Below, piece by piece: positions 1-11,780 of a DNA stretch of 64,000 nucleotides. Each line of letters opens with the position of its first letter. Within the stretch, counting starts at the first letter, position 1. The DNA comes from Roseateles asaccharophilus (GTDB taxonomy: Bacteria; Pseudomonadota; Gammaproteobacteria; Burkholderiales; Burkholderiaceae_C). Location: positions 434,001-498,000 of the forward strand of contig NZ_SNXE01000001.1 in assembly GCF_004362405.1 (NCBI RefSeq), in the 5' to 3' direction. A model generated the notes under the pieces. It was not told the DNA's origin. It ran no database searches and was given only the letters and a program-made list of their open reading frames with translations. A program made the position numbers and the translations under genes.

Positions 1-684
1 TGCCGCCGCCGGTGTGCGGCGGTGCAGATCGCGCCGGGTGTAGAGCTGGTCCCGCCCCGAGAGCTGGCGCGAGAGCTCCATCATCAGCTCATGGCTGCGG
101 GAGCGCGGTGCCGCAAGCGGCAGCAGCAGCAGGCCCGCCGCCAAGCCCGCCGCCAGCCAGCGGGGCTGCAAGGCCCGCAGCTCAGACGTCCCGGTCAGGG
201 CCCAGGCGCTGGCCAGGCCCCCCAGGGCAAAGCCGGCGGCCACCTCGGAATGCGAGTGCGCCCCCACCTCAATGCGCGACCAGGCCACCAGGGCCGCCAC
301 CATATAGCCCGCCAGCAGGGCCAGCTTGCGGCGCAGACCCCGGGGGTCGGGGCGGCCACCCGCCGCCAGGCTGACCCAGGCGAGCAGGGGCAGGCATAGC
401 GCGGCGCACAGGGCATGGCCCGAGATGCCGGTGAAGTCCCAGCGCGCCGAGCCCAGGCCCCAGCCCATGAAGGCCAGCTTGCTGCCGGCGGTCAGGGTGG
501 CCGCCAGGGCGGCGGCAGCGGCCCAGCGCAGCACCAGGCGCGTCTGCGCCGCCGACTTCCACAGCCACAGCGAGGCCGCCGCCGCCAGGGGCAGCAGGAT
601 CTGCATCTCACCCAGACGGGTGAGCAGCAGCCAGGCACGGGCCGCGTCGGGGTGGAACAGGGTGTCGGACAGCATGGGGGCCAT
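1..684 (-). CDS. PAP2-family phosphatase (3' end beyond window)
   Basis: An open frame of 228 codons with no stop runs off the left edge. It encodes a hydrophobic, multi-helix membrane protein with the signature of the PAP2 (phosphatidic acid phosphatase type 2) superfamily. FTGISGHA matches the PSGH block, and SRIEVGAHSHSEV matches SR-x5-H-x3-D, with Glu in place of the final Asp. A Lys (KLAFMGWG) lies where the first phosphatase motif is expected, but the usual RP after it is not obvious. The family hydrolyses lipid or isoprenoid phosphates at the inner membrane; the substrate here is unknown. I take the ATG at 684; an in-frame ATG at 675 is also possible. The C-terminal end is missing, so total length cannot be judged. 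Confidence 0.75.
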   Translation of the reverse strand, partial: MAPMLSDTLFHPDAARAWLLLTRLGEMQILLPLAAAASLWLWKSAAQTRLVLRWAAAAALAATLTAGSKLAFMGWGLGSARWDFTGISGHALCAALCLPLLAWVSLAAGGRPDPRGLRRKLALLAGYMVAALVAWSRIEVGAHSHSEVAAGFALGGLASAWALTGTSELRALQPRWLAAGLAAGLLLLPLAAPRSRSHELMMELSRQLSGRDQLYTRRDLHRRTPAAA

Positions 685-753
685 GCTAGCCGCTGCGGCG
701 GCAGGGCTTGGTGACAGCCGGCAGCCGCAGCGGGCGCTGAGCCCGCGGCGGGC

Positions 754-3030
754 TCAGGCCAGCTGCAGATGCCGGACCCGGGCGACGCGCGGCTCGGTGG
801 GCGGCGTGGCCAGCCCAAAGTCCTCGGCCGGCATGGGGCGGCCATAGAGCCAGCCCTGGGCCCAGTCGCAGCCCTCGCGCTGGAGCCAGGCGGCTTGTTC
901 GGCGGTTTCCACGCCCTCGGCCAGCACGTCCATGCCCAGGCTGTGCGCCAGCACGATCACGGTGCGGGCGATGGCCGAGGCATTGCTGTCGCTGCCCAGC
1001 TCGGTGACGAAGCTGCGGTCCACCTTGAGCGTCTGCACCGGCATGCGCTTGAGGTAGGACAGCGAGGAATAGCCGGTGCCGAAGTCGTCGATGGCGATGC
1101 GCACACCGCGGGCCGTGATCTGGGTCAGCAGCTCGATGGTCTGCTCGGCGTCCTCCAGCACCAGGCTTTCGGTCACCTCCAGCTCCAGGGCCTGGGGCGG
1201 GCAGCCGGTGTCGGCCAGGATGGCATCCAGGCTCTGCACGAAGTCCCCCTGGCGCAGCTGGCGCGCCGAGACATTGACGGCCACCTGCTGGGGCTTGCCG
1301 TCCAGGCCCTGCCAGCGGGCGGCCTGGGCGCAGGCCTGCTCCAGCACCCAGCGGCCAATGGGAATGATGAGCCCGGTCTCCTCCGCCAGGGGAATGAACT
1401 CCGCCGGCGAGATGGGGCCACGCGTGGGGTGGCGCCAGCGCAGCAAGGCCTCGGCGCCGATCAGCGCGCCATCGGATAGGCGCACCTGGGGCTGGTACTC
1501 CAGGCGGAACTGCGCCGCCTCATTGGCCTGGCGCATGGCGTGGGTGAGCTCGAAGCGCTGCTGCACCGCCTGGGTCAGCTCGGGACGGTAGGCCTGCACC
1601 GAGTTGCGGGCATGCACCTTGGCGCGGCACATGGCGGCCTCGGCATTGCGCAGCAGCTCGTCCACATCCTGGCCGTCGGCCGGATAGATGGCCAGACCGA
1701 TGCTGGCGCCCAGATTGAAACGATGTGAGCCCACCATGATGGGCTCGTCCATGGCCTGGATCAGGCGATCACCCAGACGCATGGAGGTTTCCTCGTCCAC
1801 CAGGCCGGAGAGCATGACCACGAATTCGTCCGCGCCGACCCGGGCCACCGAGTCGCTGGCCCGCACCACGCCCAGAAAGCGCGACGCCGCCTCCTTGAGC
1901 ACCGCGTCGCCGGCGCCATGGCCGACGATGTCGTTCACATCGCGGAAGCCGTCCAGATCGATGTAGAGCACGGCCACCCGGGTCTGGTCACGCTGGGCAT
2001 TGCCGATCTGACGACCGATGCGGTCGCGCAGCAGGGCCTTGTTGGGCAGGCCGGTCAGACGGTCGTGCAGGGACTGGTGCAGCAGCTCGGCCTCGGTGCT
2101 CTTGAGCTTGGAGATATCGCTGAGCACCAGCAGATGCTGCAGCGGGCTGGAGCTGCTGGGCTGCACCCGCACCATGGTGGCCCAGACGGGAATGGGTTCG
2201 CCGTCGCGGCGGCGCAGCATGAGCTCGCCGCACCATTTGTCCTCGGCGTCCAGGCTGGCCCAGAGCTGCTCCAGCACCTCGGGTTGCTGCTCGCCCAGGC
2301 ACAGGGGCTGGGGCATCTGGCCCATCACATCACGCAGATCGTGGCCGCTGATGATGGAAAACGCCGGATTGGCATCCACGATGCGCGCCTGCTCGTCCAG
2401 CAGCAGGATGCCCTCGGCGCAATGCTCGAAGACCACGGCCGCGCGGCGCAACTCCTCCAGCGCCATCTGCAGCTCGGTCATATCGCGCGCCACGCCCAGC
2501 ACGCCCAAGGCTTCGCCGTCGGCCGAGACCGGCGCCTGCTGCATGTCCAGGCACAGACGGATGCCGTCGCTGCCACGGGCCCAGGCCCGGCCGTGCTCCG
2601 GCAGGATCTGGGCGAGGTCGGCGTCGCGCTTGCCCTGAAGCTGGGCCTCGCTGAGGCCGATCAGGCGCTCGAAGGCCGGATTGCAGGCCTCGTAGACCCC
2701 GTCCTGGTCCTTGAAGAACACGCCGTCGGGAATGGCATTGAGCAGGGCCGCCAGGCGGCTGCGCTCGCGCCTGACGCGCTGCAGCTCCAGCTTGCGCAGG
2801 CGCAGACGCAGGCGCTGGCGGCGCAGGAGCACCAGGCCCAGACCCATGGCCAGCGCGCCCAGCAGGGAGGCGGCGCCCAGCCACAGCTGGGGGTTGGAGA
2901 GGTCCAGAGGACCGCTGAATGCCGCGGCCCAGCCCTCACCCCCGTGGGGGTGGGCCAGCAGCGTCCCGGGCAAGGCCAGGGCCGGCAATGCAGGCCAGCG
3001 CGGATGGCGCAGGCTTGAGATCAGGCTCAT
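754..3030 (-). CDS. PAS-PAS-GGDEF-EAL cyclic-di-GMP signalling protein
   Basis: A 758-residue membrane-anchored protein. A hydrophobic N-terminus and a transmembrane helix near residues 48-70 are followed by two PAS-like domains (about 92-200 and 205-325), a GGDEF domain (about 330-490) and an EAL domain (about 500-745). The EAL half looks intact ([16 protein letters not shown] region, [17 protein letters not shown]), so cyclic-di-GMP hydrolysis is likely. The GGDEF signature reads GADEF ([10 protein letters not shown]), which may weaken cyclase activity or make the domain regulatory. I prefer ATG at 3030, with AAGG about 12 bases upstream; an in-frame GTG at 3042 would add four residues. It stands alone between the PAP2 gene and fadH. 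Confidence 0.88.
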   Translation of the reverse strand: MSLISSLRHPRWPALPALALPGTLLAHPHGGEGWAAAFSGPLDLSNPQLWLGAASLLGALAMGLGLVLLRRQRLRLRLRKLELQRVRRERSRLAALLNAIPDGVFFKDQDGVYEACNPAFERLIGLSEAQLQGKRDADLAQILPEHGRAWARGSDGIRLCLDMQQAPVSADGEALGVLGVARDMTELQMALEELRRAAVVFEHCAEGILLLDEQARIVDANPAFSIISGHDLRDVMGQMPQPLCLGEQQPEVLEQLWASLDAEDKWCGELMLRRRDGEPIPVWATMVRVQPSSSSPLQHLLVLSDISKLKSTEAELLHQSLHDRLTGLPNKALLRDRIGRQIGNAQRDQTRVAVLYIDLDGFRDVNDIVGHGAGDAVLKEAASRFLGVVRASDSVARVGADEFVVMLSGLVDEETSMRLGDRLIQAMDEPIMVGSHRFNLGASIGLAIYPADGQDVDELLRNAEAAMCRAKVHARNSVQAYRPELTQAVQQRFELTHAMRQANEAAQFRLEYQPQVRLSDGALIGAEALLRWRHPTRGPISPAEFIPLAEETGLIIPIGRWVLEQACAQAARWQGLDGKPQQVAVNVSARQLRQGDFVQSLDAILADTGCPPQALELEVTESLVLEDAEQTIELLTQITARGVRIAIDDFGTGYSSLSYLKRMPVQTLKVDRSFVTELGSDSNASAIARTVIVLAHSLGMDVLAEGVETAEQAAWLQREGCDWAQGWLYGRPMPAEDFGLATPPTEPRVARVRHLQLA

Positions 3031-3176
3031 GGGCGAACACACCTTATCGGTCGCACAGCCGGGCGTTCGTGACGCCCGTGCGACCTGTTATTGCCAGATG
3101 CACCCGTTACCGCCGGGTGTTCCCTCGTATTCGGCGTTTCGGGAGTGTCGGGGCCCCGCTTGAGCCTGACTAGGGA

Positions 3177-5252
<2,076 letters not shown>

Positions 5253-5354
5253 CTAGCAGCCAGGGGGGCCGCCCTGGCGCCGCAATCTATCCAAGATGCC
5301 CGCCCGCCAGCCTGGGGAAAGTGCCCATGGCGCCGAGACCGCGCCCCCAGGGCC

Positions 5355-5828
5355 TCAGCGCAGCCCGCCGCGGCATTGGATCAGCAGACCCGGCGTGGGA
5401 GCGCCCTCGACACAGGCCAGGCCCAGCTGCCGGGCCATGCGGCGCAGTGCCGGATGGCCGTGATGACACAGCAGGCTGCGGCAGTCGGCCAGGGCCGTGT
5501 CGCTCAGGACGGCGGCCAGCAGCCGGGTGGCCACGGCATGACGACGGGCGGGCACGGCCACGCTCAGCGCCAGCTCCCAGACGCCTGGCCGCCGCGTGCG
5601 CACCAGCTGGATCGCGCCCACCAGATGGTTCTCGGGGCCGGCCCAGGCGCCCGTCCAGCGGTCCCGCTGCCAGGGAATGCGATGCACCCAGGCCAGCAGG
5701 GCCTCGTCGCTGAGCGACTGGCCGAAGCGGGCATGACGATCCGGCTCATCCAGGGCCAGCAGATGCAGGCCCAGGGCATGGACGTGGCGCGCGTCCAGCA
5801 CGCCCAGCTCAATCGGCAAGTGCGACAT
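5355..5828 (-). CDS. GNAT-like N-acetyltransferase
   Basis: A 157-residue protein whose ATG at 5828 overlaps the last 20 bases of the upstream thioesterase gene, so the two are probably co-transcribed and translationally coupled. The centre resembles a GNAT fold: a strand (WELALSVAVPARRH) followed by the acetyl-CoA-binding turn (ARRHAVATRLLAAVL, a variant of R/Q-x-x-G-x-G/A). The C-terminal part (LLCHHGHPALRRMARQLGLACVEG) matches the usual late GNAT strand-helix in which the side chain of a neighbouring residue closes the site. The substrate is unknown. A longer frame of 375 residues starting at 6482 exists, but its N-terminal part lies antiparallel in frame to the thioesterase and looks artificial. 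The position behind the same riboswitch suggests shared cobalamin-dependent control. Confidence 0.7.
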   Translation of the reverse strand: MSHLPIELGVLDARHVHALGLHLLALDEPDRHARFGQSLSDEALLAWVHRIPWQRDRWTGAWAGPENHLVGAIQLVRTRRPGVWELALSVAVPARRHAVATRLLAAVLSDTALADCRSLLCHHGHPALRRMARQLGLACVEGAPTPGLLIQCRGGLR

Positions 5829-6600
5829 AGACCAGGCTCGCGGAGGTGCACAGCCGGCGCTCGCCGGTGCCGGGACACTCGGCCCACATGCTGGCCGCCA
5901 CACGGATGGAGCGCCGCCCCTGCTCAAGCACCTGGGCGCAGACCTCGACCACATCGCCGACACGGGCCGGGGCCACAAAGTCCATGCGCTCGCTGCTGGC
6001 CACAACCACCGGGCGCCGCACACGCCGGCTCGCCGCCACAAAGCCCGCCTTGGCGATCCAGGCCATGGCGGGGCCGCCATGCAAGAGGCCACGGTGATTG
6101 GCATGGCCGGGAAACACGATCTCGGCCACGCGGACCACGGCCGGGTCCGGCCCCTCGAGAGCCGGCGTCGGGGCCATGGCAGGCGGCAGCGTCCCCTCGC
6201 TCTCGGCCCGCCGCACCATGACGAACTCACCGGACAGGCAGAGCTGGCGTTCACCGCTGAGCACGTCCTCGGCAAAGAGCTCCAGGCCGATCGTGGCCGA
6301 GCGTTGCCCGCGCCGGCAGACCCGCGCCCGGCACTCGGCCACCTGACCGGCCGGCACCGGGGCCGCAAAGTCCAGACGCCCCACGGCCCCCGTGACCACG
6401 GTGCCACGCAGCACCCGGCTGCCCAGGATGAAGGCCAGACGGTCCAGCATGGACAGGGCGGCCCCGCCAAACAGGGTGCCATGGTGATTGGACTGTTCGG
6501 GCCAGACCATGTCCACCACGGTCAGGGCCGGCAAGAGCGCATCGCCCGGCCGGGAGACTGCGGCAGCAGACGCCGCATCATCGGAACACTGAAGAGACAA
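5809..6600 (-). CDS. Double-hotdog acyl-CoA thioesterase
   Basis: A 263-residue protein with two tandem hotdog domains of the cytosolic acyl-CoA hydrolase (ACOT) type. The first carries SNHHGTLFGGAALSMLD and the second ANHRGLLHGGPAMAWIAKAG, the same N-H-x-G-x-x-x-G-G signature. It should hydrolyse an acyl-CoA thioester to free acid and CoA. I choose the TTG at 6600 because a strong GGAGGTG lies six bases upstream (6605-6611); the frame extends further to 6732 but without family similarity. The gene follows a cobalamin riboswitch (6741-6941), and the ribosome-binding GGAGG can pair with CCTCC just upstream, which fits translational gating. The acyl chain specificity cannot be read from sequence. 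Confidence 0.83.
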   Translation of the reverse strand: MSLQCSDDAASAAAVSRPGDALLPALTVVDMVWPEQSNHHGTLFGGAALSMLDRLAFILGSRVLRGTVVTGAVGRLDFAAPVPAGQVAECRARVCRRGQRSATIGLELFAEDVLSGERQLCLSGEFVMVRRAESEGTLPPAMAPTPALEGPDPAVVRVAEIVFPGHANHRGLLHGGPAMAWIAKAGFVAASRRVRRPVVVASSERMDFVAPARVGDVVEVCAQVLEQGRRSIRVAASMWAECPGTGERRLCTSASLVYVALAD

Positions 6601-6603
6601 GAG

Positions 6604-6625
6604 ACACCTCCGGAAAAGGAGGCGG
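6604..6625 (-). promoter_or_regulatory. Hairpin that can hide the thioesterase ribosome-binding site
   Basis: On the minus strand CCTCC, a short TTTTCC loop and GGAGG form a hairpin. The GGAGG is the ribosome-binding site of the TTG start at 6600. Such a structure is the usual expression platform for translation-controlling cobalamin riboswitches. The pairing is seen; its use as the switch is inferred. Confidence 0.5.
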
Positions 6626-6740
6626 GGACAGGTCTTTGCAGACCCGGCAAGACAGGTCGCCGCGGCCTCCCTGACAGGAGGCTGCGGACAGCCATCAGTT
6701 CTTGCTCCAGGACACCCCGCCCGGCACAACACAATCGCCC

Positions 6741-6941
6741 GGTGGCAGGTCTCCTGGCTCTCGGGTCATCGTTCCCTGCCTGTCTTCCCGGCACAAGGCC
6801 AGTGACACAAGGGGGCAGGGATCTCGCCGATCACAGTTGCGGGGGCAGCCACAGCTTCGGCGCCAACCGCCTGCTCGCGCAGGCCTGTCCGCATCCGTTC
6901 TGTCGTTCCCTTTTCATTCTCGCGGTGCTGCGAGAAACCGC
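6741..6941 (-). ncRNA. Cobalamin (B12) riboswitch
   Basis: The minus strand carries the whole conserved series of the cobalamin aptamer in order. GGTTTCTCGC and GAAAAGGGAA come first, then GCTGCCCCCGCAACTGTGA, then a TCACTGG block, then GGGAAG, then the B12 box AGCCAGGAGACCTGCC. The order, spacing and near-consensus sequence leave little doubt. It lies about 140 bases upstream of the thioesterase start at 6600, with no other gene between. Known targets of this RNA are usually B12 uptake or synthesis genes, so a thioesterase/GNAT pair is an unusual downstream partner. Confidence 0.93.
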
Positions 6942-7075
6942 CGGGCTCGCGCAGTCTAGCAGCGGGCCTGCGCCGCCCCGCGCCACAAAACTTCACGCAG
7001 CGCAATGTTCCGAGAAATGCCGGCAACAGGCCCCGACTCCAATCGCGCCCACTTCATCACACACAGGAGTTGAAT

Positions 7076-8362
7076 ATGGGTTGGAAGCGCCGGGCTGCCT
7101 GCTTGTCCTTGATTGCGGGCCTGGGCCTGCTGAGCGCCTGCGGCGGCGGCGGGGGAGACAGCGAGGACAGCGGCAGCGCGCAGCTGCGCCTGGTGAATGC
7201 CAGCAGCGCCTACGCCGGGCTGGACCTCAAGCATGGCGACAACAGCCTGGCCAGCGGCGTGGCCTATGGCGCGGCCAGCGCCTACGCCAGCGCCCAGGCC
7301 GGCAGCAGCCTGGTGGCCCTGGTGCAATCGGGCGGCAACACCCTGAGCTCCCTGTACCCCTCGCTCAGCAAGGACGCGCACTACAGCATCATCAGCTACG
7401 GCTGGGCGGGTGCCATGAAGAGCACCGTGCTGCAGGAGAATGAGGAGGCGCCGGCCGAGAACTACAGCAAGCTCATGGTCTTGAACCTGGCGCCCGAAGC
7501 GGGGGCCCTGGACGTCTACCTGACCCAGAACATCGATGAGCTGGCCAATGTCTCGCCCGCCATGTCGGCCGTAGCCGGGGGCAGCAGCAGCGGCTACTAC
7601 ACCCTGACCAGCGGCAGCTATCGCCTGCGCCTGAGTGGCAGTGGGCGCCAGGGCGATCTGCGTCTGGACATCCCCAGCATCACCCTGGGCAGCAAGCAGG
7701 TCGCCACCCTGGTGGTGACGCCCACCCAGGGCGGCGTGCTGGTCAACGGCCTCTTGCTGACCCAGCAGGGTGGGCTGAGCACCTATGGCGCCAGCAAGGC
7801 CCGCGCCCGTGTGGTGGCCGCCCTGGCCGACAGCGCCGAGCTGACGGCCACCCTGGACAGCGTAACGCTGATGCCGCGCTCGGTGGCACCGAATATCGGT
7901 GAGTACCAGCTGGTTGATGCGGGTACGCCGACCCTGAATCTCAGCGTCAATGGCCGCGCCTTGCCGGTGAGCACGCCCGCCATGAGCGCAGGCAATGACT
8001 ACACCCTGCTGGTGTGGGGTGAGGCCGCCGCGCCCCAGCTCAGCGTGCTCAGCGACGACAACCGACTGCCCGCCGCCGGCAGCGCCAAGTTCCGCATGAT
8101 CAACGGCGTGGCGCGCCTGAACGCGGGGCTGACCCTGAGCCTGGACTACAGCGCCATCGCCAGCAATGTGCAGCCTGGCAGCATCTCGGGCAGCAGCACC
8201 GTCACGGCCAGCACCAGCTCGCTGCTCCACGTCAGCTCGCCCAGCTCGGGCAGCCCGGTCTACAGCGTCTCCGGCCTGGCCGTGCAGAGCACGGGGATCT
8301 ACACCGTCTTCATGATGGGCGGCGCCAACGCCATGCAGGGCACGCTGCGCCGCGAGCGCTGA
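7076..8362 (+). CDS. DUF4397-domain lipoprotein
   Basis: A 428-residue exported lipoprotein. The N-terminus has a basic start, a hydrophobic stretch and a lipobox (LLSAC followed by a glycine run). The mature part holds repeated beta-rich segments of the DUF4397 type (LRLVNASSAYAGLDLKHGD; ARVVAALADSAELTATLDSV; FRMINGVARLNAGLTLSLDYS). DUF4397 proteins are surface or periplasmic with no defined activity. AGGAG lies six bases before the ATG at 7076. It is divergent from the cobalamin riboswitch unit, and the only upstream space is shared with that RNA. No partner gene is apparent; the next gene is an unrelated transporter. Confidence 0.8.
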   Translation: MGWKRRAACLSLIAGLGLLSACGGGGGDSEDSGSAQLRLVNASSAYAGLDLKHGDNSLASGVAYGAASAYASAQAGSSLVALVQSGGNTLSSLYPSLSKDAHYSIISYGWAGAMKSTVLQENEEAPAENYSKLMVLNLAPEAGALDVYLTQNIDELANVSPAMSAVAGGSSSGYYTLTSGSYRLRLSGSGRQGDLRLDIPSITLGSKQVATLVVTPTQGGVLVNGLLLTQQGGLSTYGASKARARVVAALADSAELTATLDSVTLMPRSVAPNIGEYQLVDAGTPTLNLSVNGRALPVSTPAMSAGNDYTLLVWGEAAAPQLSVLSDDNRLPAAGSAKFRMINGVARLNAGLTLSLDYSAIASNVQPGSISGSSTVTASTSSLLHVSSPSSGSPVYSVSGLAVQSTGIYTVFMMGGANAMQGTLRRER

Positions 8363-8424
8363 GGTCCGCTGGCCCGGTCCACGGTTCGCACGCCGGCAGT
8401 CCCGGTCCGGGCAAGAATGGCGGC

Positions 8425-9369
8425 ATGCCAAAACAAGAGCAAGCCGCGCAGGCGGACCAGGGCCAGGGCCTGGCCCTGGCGCTGGGCCTGGGCACCATCC
8501 TGGTGTGGGGCCTGAATTTCCCGCTGCAGAAGACTCTGTTCCAGGCCATGGGGCCGGAGGGCTTTCTGTTTCTGCGCTATCTGCTGATGCCGCTGTGCGC
8601 CGCCGGCCTGCTGTGCTGGCGCTACGGCCGGCACTGGCCGCGTCTGTCACGCGCGGACTGGGGCGCCCTGCTGCGCCTGGGCCTGATCGGCCAGGGCCTG
8701 CATCTGGCCCTGGCCAGTTACGGGGTGCACTGGTCCACCGCCTTCTCCAGCTCGGTGCTGCTGGCCTGTGGGCCGGTCTTCACCCTGCTGATCCTGCGCG
8801 CCAGCGGCATCGAGATCCTGAGCCGGGCCCAGGTGGCGGGGGTGGCGGTGGCGGCCACGGGGGCCCTGCTCTTCATGTCGGACAAGCTGCTGGCCGCCCA
8901 GTGGACCGCCAGCGGCGGCGATCTGGTGCTGCTGGCCGCCGCCGCGCTGTTCAGCTACTACACGGTGGCCAGCAAACCCCTGATCGAGCGCCATGGTGGC
9001 GTGCTGGTGATGTGCCTGGCCACCCTGATCGCCAGCCTGCCGGTGCTGGCCCTGAGCGCACCGGCGGCCGCGCGGGTGGACTGGGCCGGGCTCTCGCCCT
9101 GGCTGTGGCTGGGTGCGGCCTGGGCCATCCTGGCCAGCGGCTTCGCGGGCTGGCTGGCCTGGGGCTATGTCAACGAGCGGCGCGGCGTGGCCCGCACGGC
9201 ACCGCTGATCTACCTGATGCCGCCCATCGCGGGCCTGTCGGCCTGGTTGAGCACGGGCGAGAGCTTCAGCGCCGTCAAGCTGCTGGCCGCGGCCATCACC
9301 CTGGGCGGCGTGGCGATGGCGCAGTTCGCCAACCGGGCGCGGCCCATCCCGAGCGGCGAGCCGGAGTAG
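8425..9369 (+). CDS. EamA/DMT-family transporter
   Basis: A 314-residue protein of about ten hydrophobic helices arranged as two EamA repeats. The first begins near residue 18 (LALGLGTILVWGLNFPLQK) and the second near residue 160 (LVLLAAAALFSYYTVASKPLIERHG). The length and helix pattern are typical of drug/metabolite exporters in the inner membrane. The substrate cannot be assigned. The ATG at 8425 follows DUF4397 by 62 bases on the same strand, so a shared transcript is possible but not evident. Confidence 0.85.
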   Translation: MPKQEQAAQADQGQGLALALGLGTILVWGLNFPLQKTLFQAMGPEGFLFLRYLLMPLCAAGLLCWRYGRHWPRLSRADWGALLRLGLIGQGLHLALASYGVHWSTAFSSSVLLACGPVFTLLILRASGIEILSRAQVAGVAVAATGALLFMSDKLLAAQWTASGGDLVLLAAAALFSYYTVASKPLIERHGGVLVMCLATLIASLPVLALSAPAAARVDWAGLSPWLWLGAAWAILASGFAGWLAWGYVNERRGVARTAPLIYLMPPIAGLSAWLSTGESFSAVKLLAAAITLGGVAMAQFANRARPIPSGEPE

Positions 9370-9400
9370 GCACCATGCCGGCCGCGAGCATCGGCCGGCT

Positions 9401-11611
9401 TCAGGCCCCCGAATCGTCGACCGGGTCGCTGCTGCGGCGCTTGAACCCGGCCTTGGCCTCGTACATACGTGCATCGGCCGCCGCCATGGCCTCCTGCAGG
9501 GGCTGGGAAGCCTGCAGCCGCAGGGCGCTGCCCAGGGCCACGCCGACATGGACGCGGGCGCCGTCCGGCAGCAGGATGTGCTCAGACAGCAGGCGCTGCT
9601 GCAGGGCCGCCACCTCGCGGTCCACGCGCGCCTGATCGACCCCGGGCAGGATGAAGAGGAACTCGTCGCCGCCCAGGCGGAAGGCCTCGGCCTGCGGCCA
9701 CTGGGCCCGCGCGATGCGCGCAAAGCCCTGAATCAGCGCATCACCGGCGGCATGGCCATGGCCGTCGTTGACCCGCTTGAGGTTGTTCAGATCGGCCATC
9801 ACCACCGCCTGCGGAAAGCCGCTCACCCCGATGAGATCGGCCTTGTGGCTGAAGTAGTTGCGGTTGTGCAGGCCGGTGAGGCTGTCGGTGTAGAGCAGGT
9901 GCTCGCGCTCGCTGAGGAACTGGTTCAGGGCGCGCTGGTGGATCAGCTTGCGCGCCGTCCTGAGCGCAAACACCGCCAGCAGCAGCAGGGCGGCCGCCAG
10001 CAGGCTGAGCATCCACAGCAGGCGCTGCCGGCCGGCGTGGTTCAGGGAGGGCACGGTCTGCAGGCCCTCGAACTTCATGTCCTCGAAGTCGATGAGGGGG
10101 ATCACCTTGTCCATGATCGCGGCCAGCTCGGGCTGGCGCTTGCTCACGCCGAAGTAGATGTAGGAGTCCTTGGAGGTGATGCCGCGCTTGATCAGCTCGG
10201 TATAGCCCAGACCATTGATGTAGAACTCCACCACCGTGGGGTTCTCGATCATGTAGTCGGCCCGGCCCTCGCGCAGCGCGACCAGGGACTCTTCCACGCT
10301 GGCGGTCCTGACCAGGCGCAGCGCCTTGAGGTTCTTGCGCAGATGCTCCTCATGCCAGAAGCCCTCGACCACGGCCACCCGCTGGCCCTCCAGGCCGTAG
10401 ATGTCCTGCACCGGCGGCATGGACTTTCGGCCCACGATGATGTCGCGCTCCGTGCTGATGGGGCGCGGAAAGTGGAAATGGGCCAAGCGCTCCTCCGTCC
10501 TGGCCATGTTCAGCACATGCACCCGGCCTGCCCGGGCCTGTGCCAGCAGCTCGGAGAAGCTGCCCTGCCGGACCTGGATGCGCAGGCCGATCAGATCGCT
10601 GATGCGCTGCAGGGTCACGCCCATGATGCCCGCGTAGCGCCCCTGGTCGTTGTAGTCGAAGGGCAGATAGTCCTCGGCCACACCCACCACCACCGGCTGC
10701 TCAAGATCCAGCCAGCGCATCTCGGCCTCGCTCAGACGCAGCTGCTTGCGCATGTAGTGCCGGTCGGCCGCGGCCGCCTGGGCCAGCAGGAACTCTCTGC
10801 GCTGCTGGAGATAGCTGTCGATCAGGCCCGCCAGCAGCACCTGATCGCGCGCCACGGCAAATCGCATGTCCGAGGTGATGGTTCTGAGCTGTGCCACCAC
10901 CTGGAGGCTGGGAAACTGCTGCAGGAACTCGGTCACCACGCTGCCGCCGGAGGTGACAAAGCCATCCACCTCGCGCTGCTGCAGGGCCCGCAGGGCTGTC
11001 GCCGGATCGGCATAGGTCTGCGGGCGGAACCTGATGTTCGGGTACTCGCTGGCCAGGCGATCGATCGCGAAGTCGCTGGTCTGGAAGGCCACCTGGCGCG
11101 CGTCCAGATCACCCAGGGTCTGGACGCCGGAGTCCTTGCGCGCGAAGACCACATAGGGATACTGCAGCACGGCGCGGGTGAAGCGCATGATGCGCTCGCG
11201 CTCGGCCGTCTGGTTCACGCCATAGATCAGGTCCAGCTCGCCGCTGACGAAACGCTGGTAGGCGTCATCCCAGCTCTTGACCTCGGCGGCCACGATGCGC
11301 AGGCCCAGCTGCTCGCGCATATCGACCAGCATGGCCGGCAGCAGGCCCTGGCGGCGCCCGCGGAACTCGAAGCTGTCGCTGCCGGCGAAGGGGTCGAAGC
11401 CCACGCTCAGCGTGCGTCCGGCCTGGCTGCGTACCCAGGCCTGCTGCTCGGCGTCCAGCTGCACGGCCGAGACCTGGGCACTAACGGGAAGCGGCAGCAG
11501 CACGGTGAGCATCAGCACCAGCACCAGCAGCCAGGCGCTGCGCCGGGCCAGCCCGGCGCGGACGGCGGGTCCCCGGGGCAACAGAACTGCTGGCGCTTTG
11601 TCTAAGGGCAT
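9401..11611 (-). CDS. Solute-binding-domain diguanylate cyclase
   Basis: A 736-residue sensor enzyme. A signal-anchor (LLVLVLMLTVLLPLPVSAQ) leads to two periplasmic solute-binding type 3 domains (about residues 45-280, LSVGFDPFAGSDSFEFRG..., and 285-540, VVVGVAEDYLPFDYNDQGRYAGIMG...). A transmembrane helix (LLWMLSLLAAALLLLAVFAL) and a C-terminal GGDEF domain with intact RLGGDEF follow. It should make cyclic-di-GMP in response to a small periplasmic ligand, likely an amino acid or similar. I use the ATG at 11611; an upstream TTG at 11632 adds seven residues without a better ribosome-binding site. It stands alone, convergent with the EamA gene. Confidence 0.9.
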   Translation of the reverse strand: MPLDKAPAVLLPRGPAVRAGLARRSAWLLVLVLMLTVLLPLPVSAQVSAVQLDAEQQAWVRSQAGRTLSVGFDPFAGSDSFEFRGRRQGLLPAMLVDMREQLGLRIVAAEVKSWDDAYQRFVSGELDLIYGVNQTAERERIMRFTRAVLQYPYVVFARKDSGVQTLGDLDARQVAFQTSDFAIDRLASEYPNIRFRPQTYADPATALRALQQREVDGFVTSGGSVVTEFLQQFPSLQVVAQLRTITSDMRFAVARDQVLLAGLIDSYLQQRREFLLAQAAAADRHYMRKQLRLSEAEMRWLDLEQPVVVGVAEDYLPFDYNDQGRYAGIMGVTLQRISDLIGLRIQVRQGSFSELLAQARAGRVHVLNMARTEERLAHFHFPRPISTERDIIVGRKSMPPVQDIYGLEGQRVAVVEGFWHEEHLRKNLKALRLVRTASVEESLVALREGRADYMIENPTVVEFYINGLGYTELIKRGITSKDSYIYFGVSKRQPELAAIMDKVIPLIDFEDMKFEGLQTVPSLNHAGRQRLLWMLSLLAAALLLLAVFALRTARKLIHQRALNQFLSEREHLLYTDSLTGLHNRNYFSHKADLIGVSGFPQAVVMADLNNLKRVNDGHGHAAGDALIQGFARIARAQWPQAEAFRLGGDEFLFILPGVDQARVDREVAALQQRLLSEHILLPDGARVHVGVALGSALRLQASQPLQEAMAAADARMYEAKAGFKRRSSDPVDDSGA

Positions 11612-11780
11612 GGATGCAGGGCGTGGCAGCAATCATCCTAGTCGAAAGCCGACAGCTGGCGCGACACCTGGCCACGGCGGGATGCCCCTGGGCCGGCGCG
11701 ACCGGCTTGTGCCTTGGCCGCATAAGCTACTGCATTCCCCTCATGGGCAGGGGTGGGCCCGGAGCGCGACAATCCCCGGC

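Noticed and set aside
5254..5276. Hairpin CCAGGG/CCCTGG between fadH and the GNAT gene
   Set aside because: It has no T-run on either strand and cannot be called a terminator.
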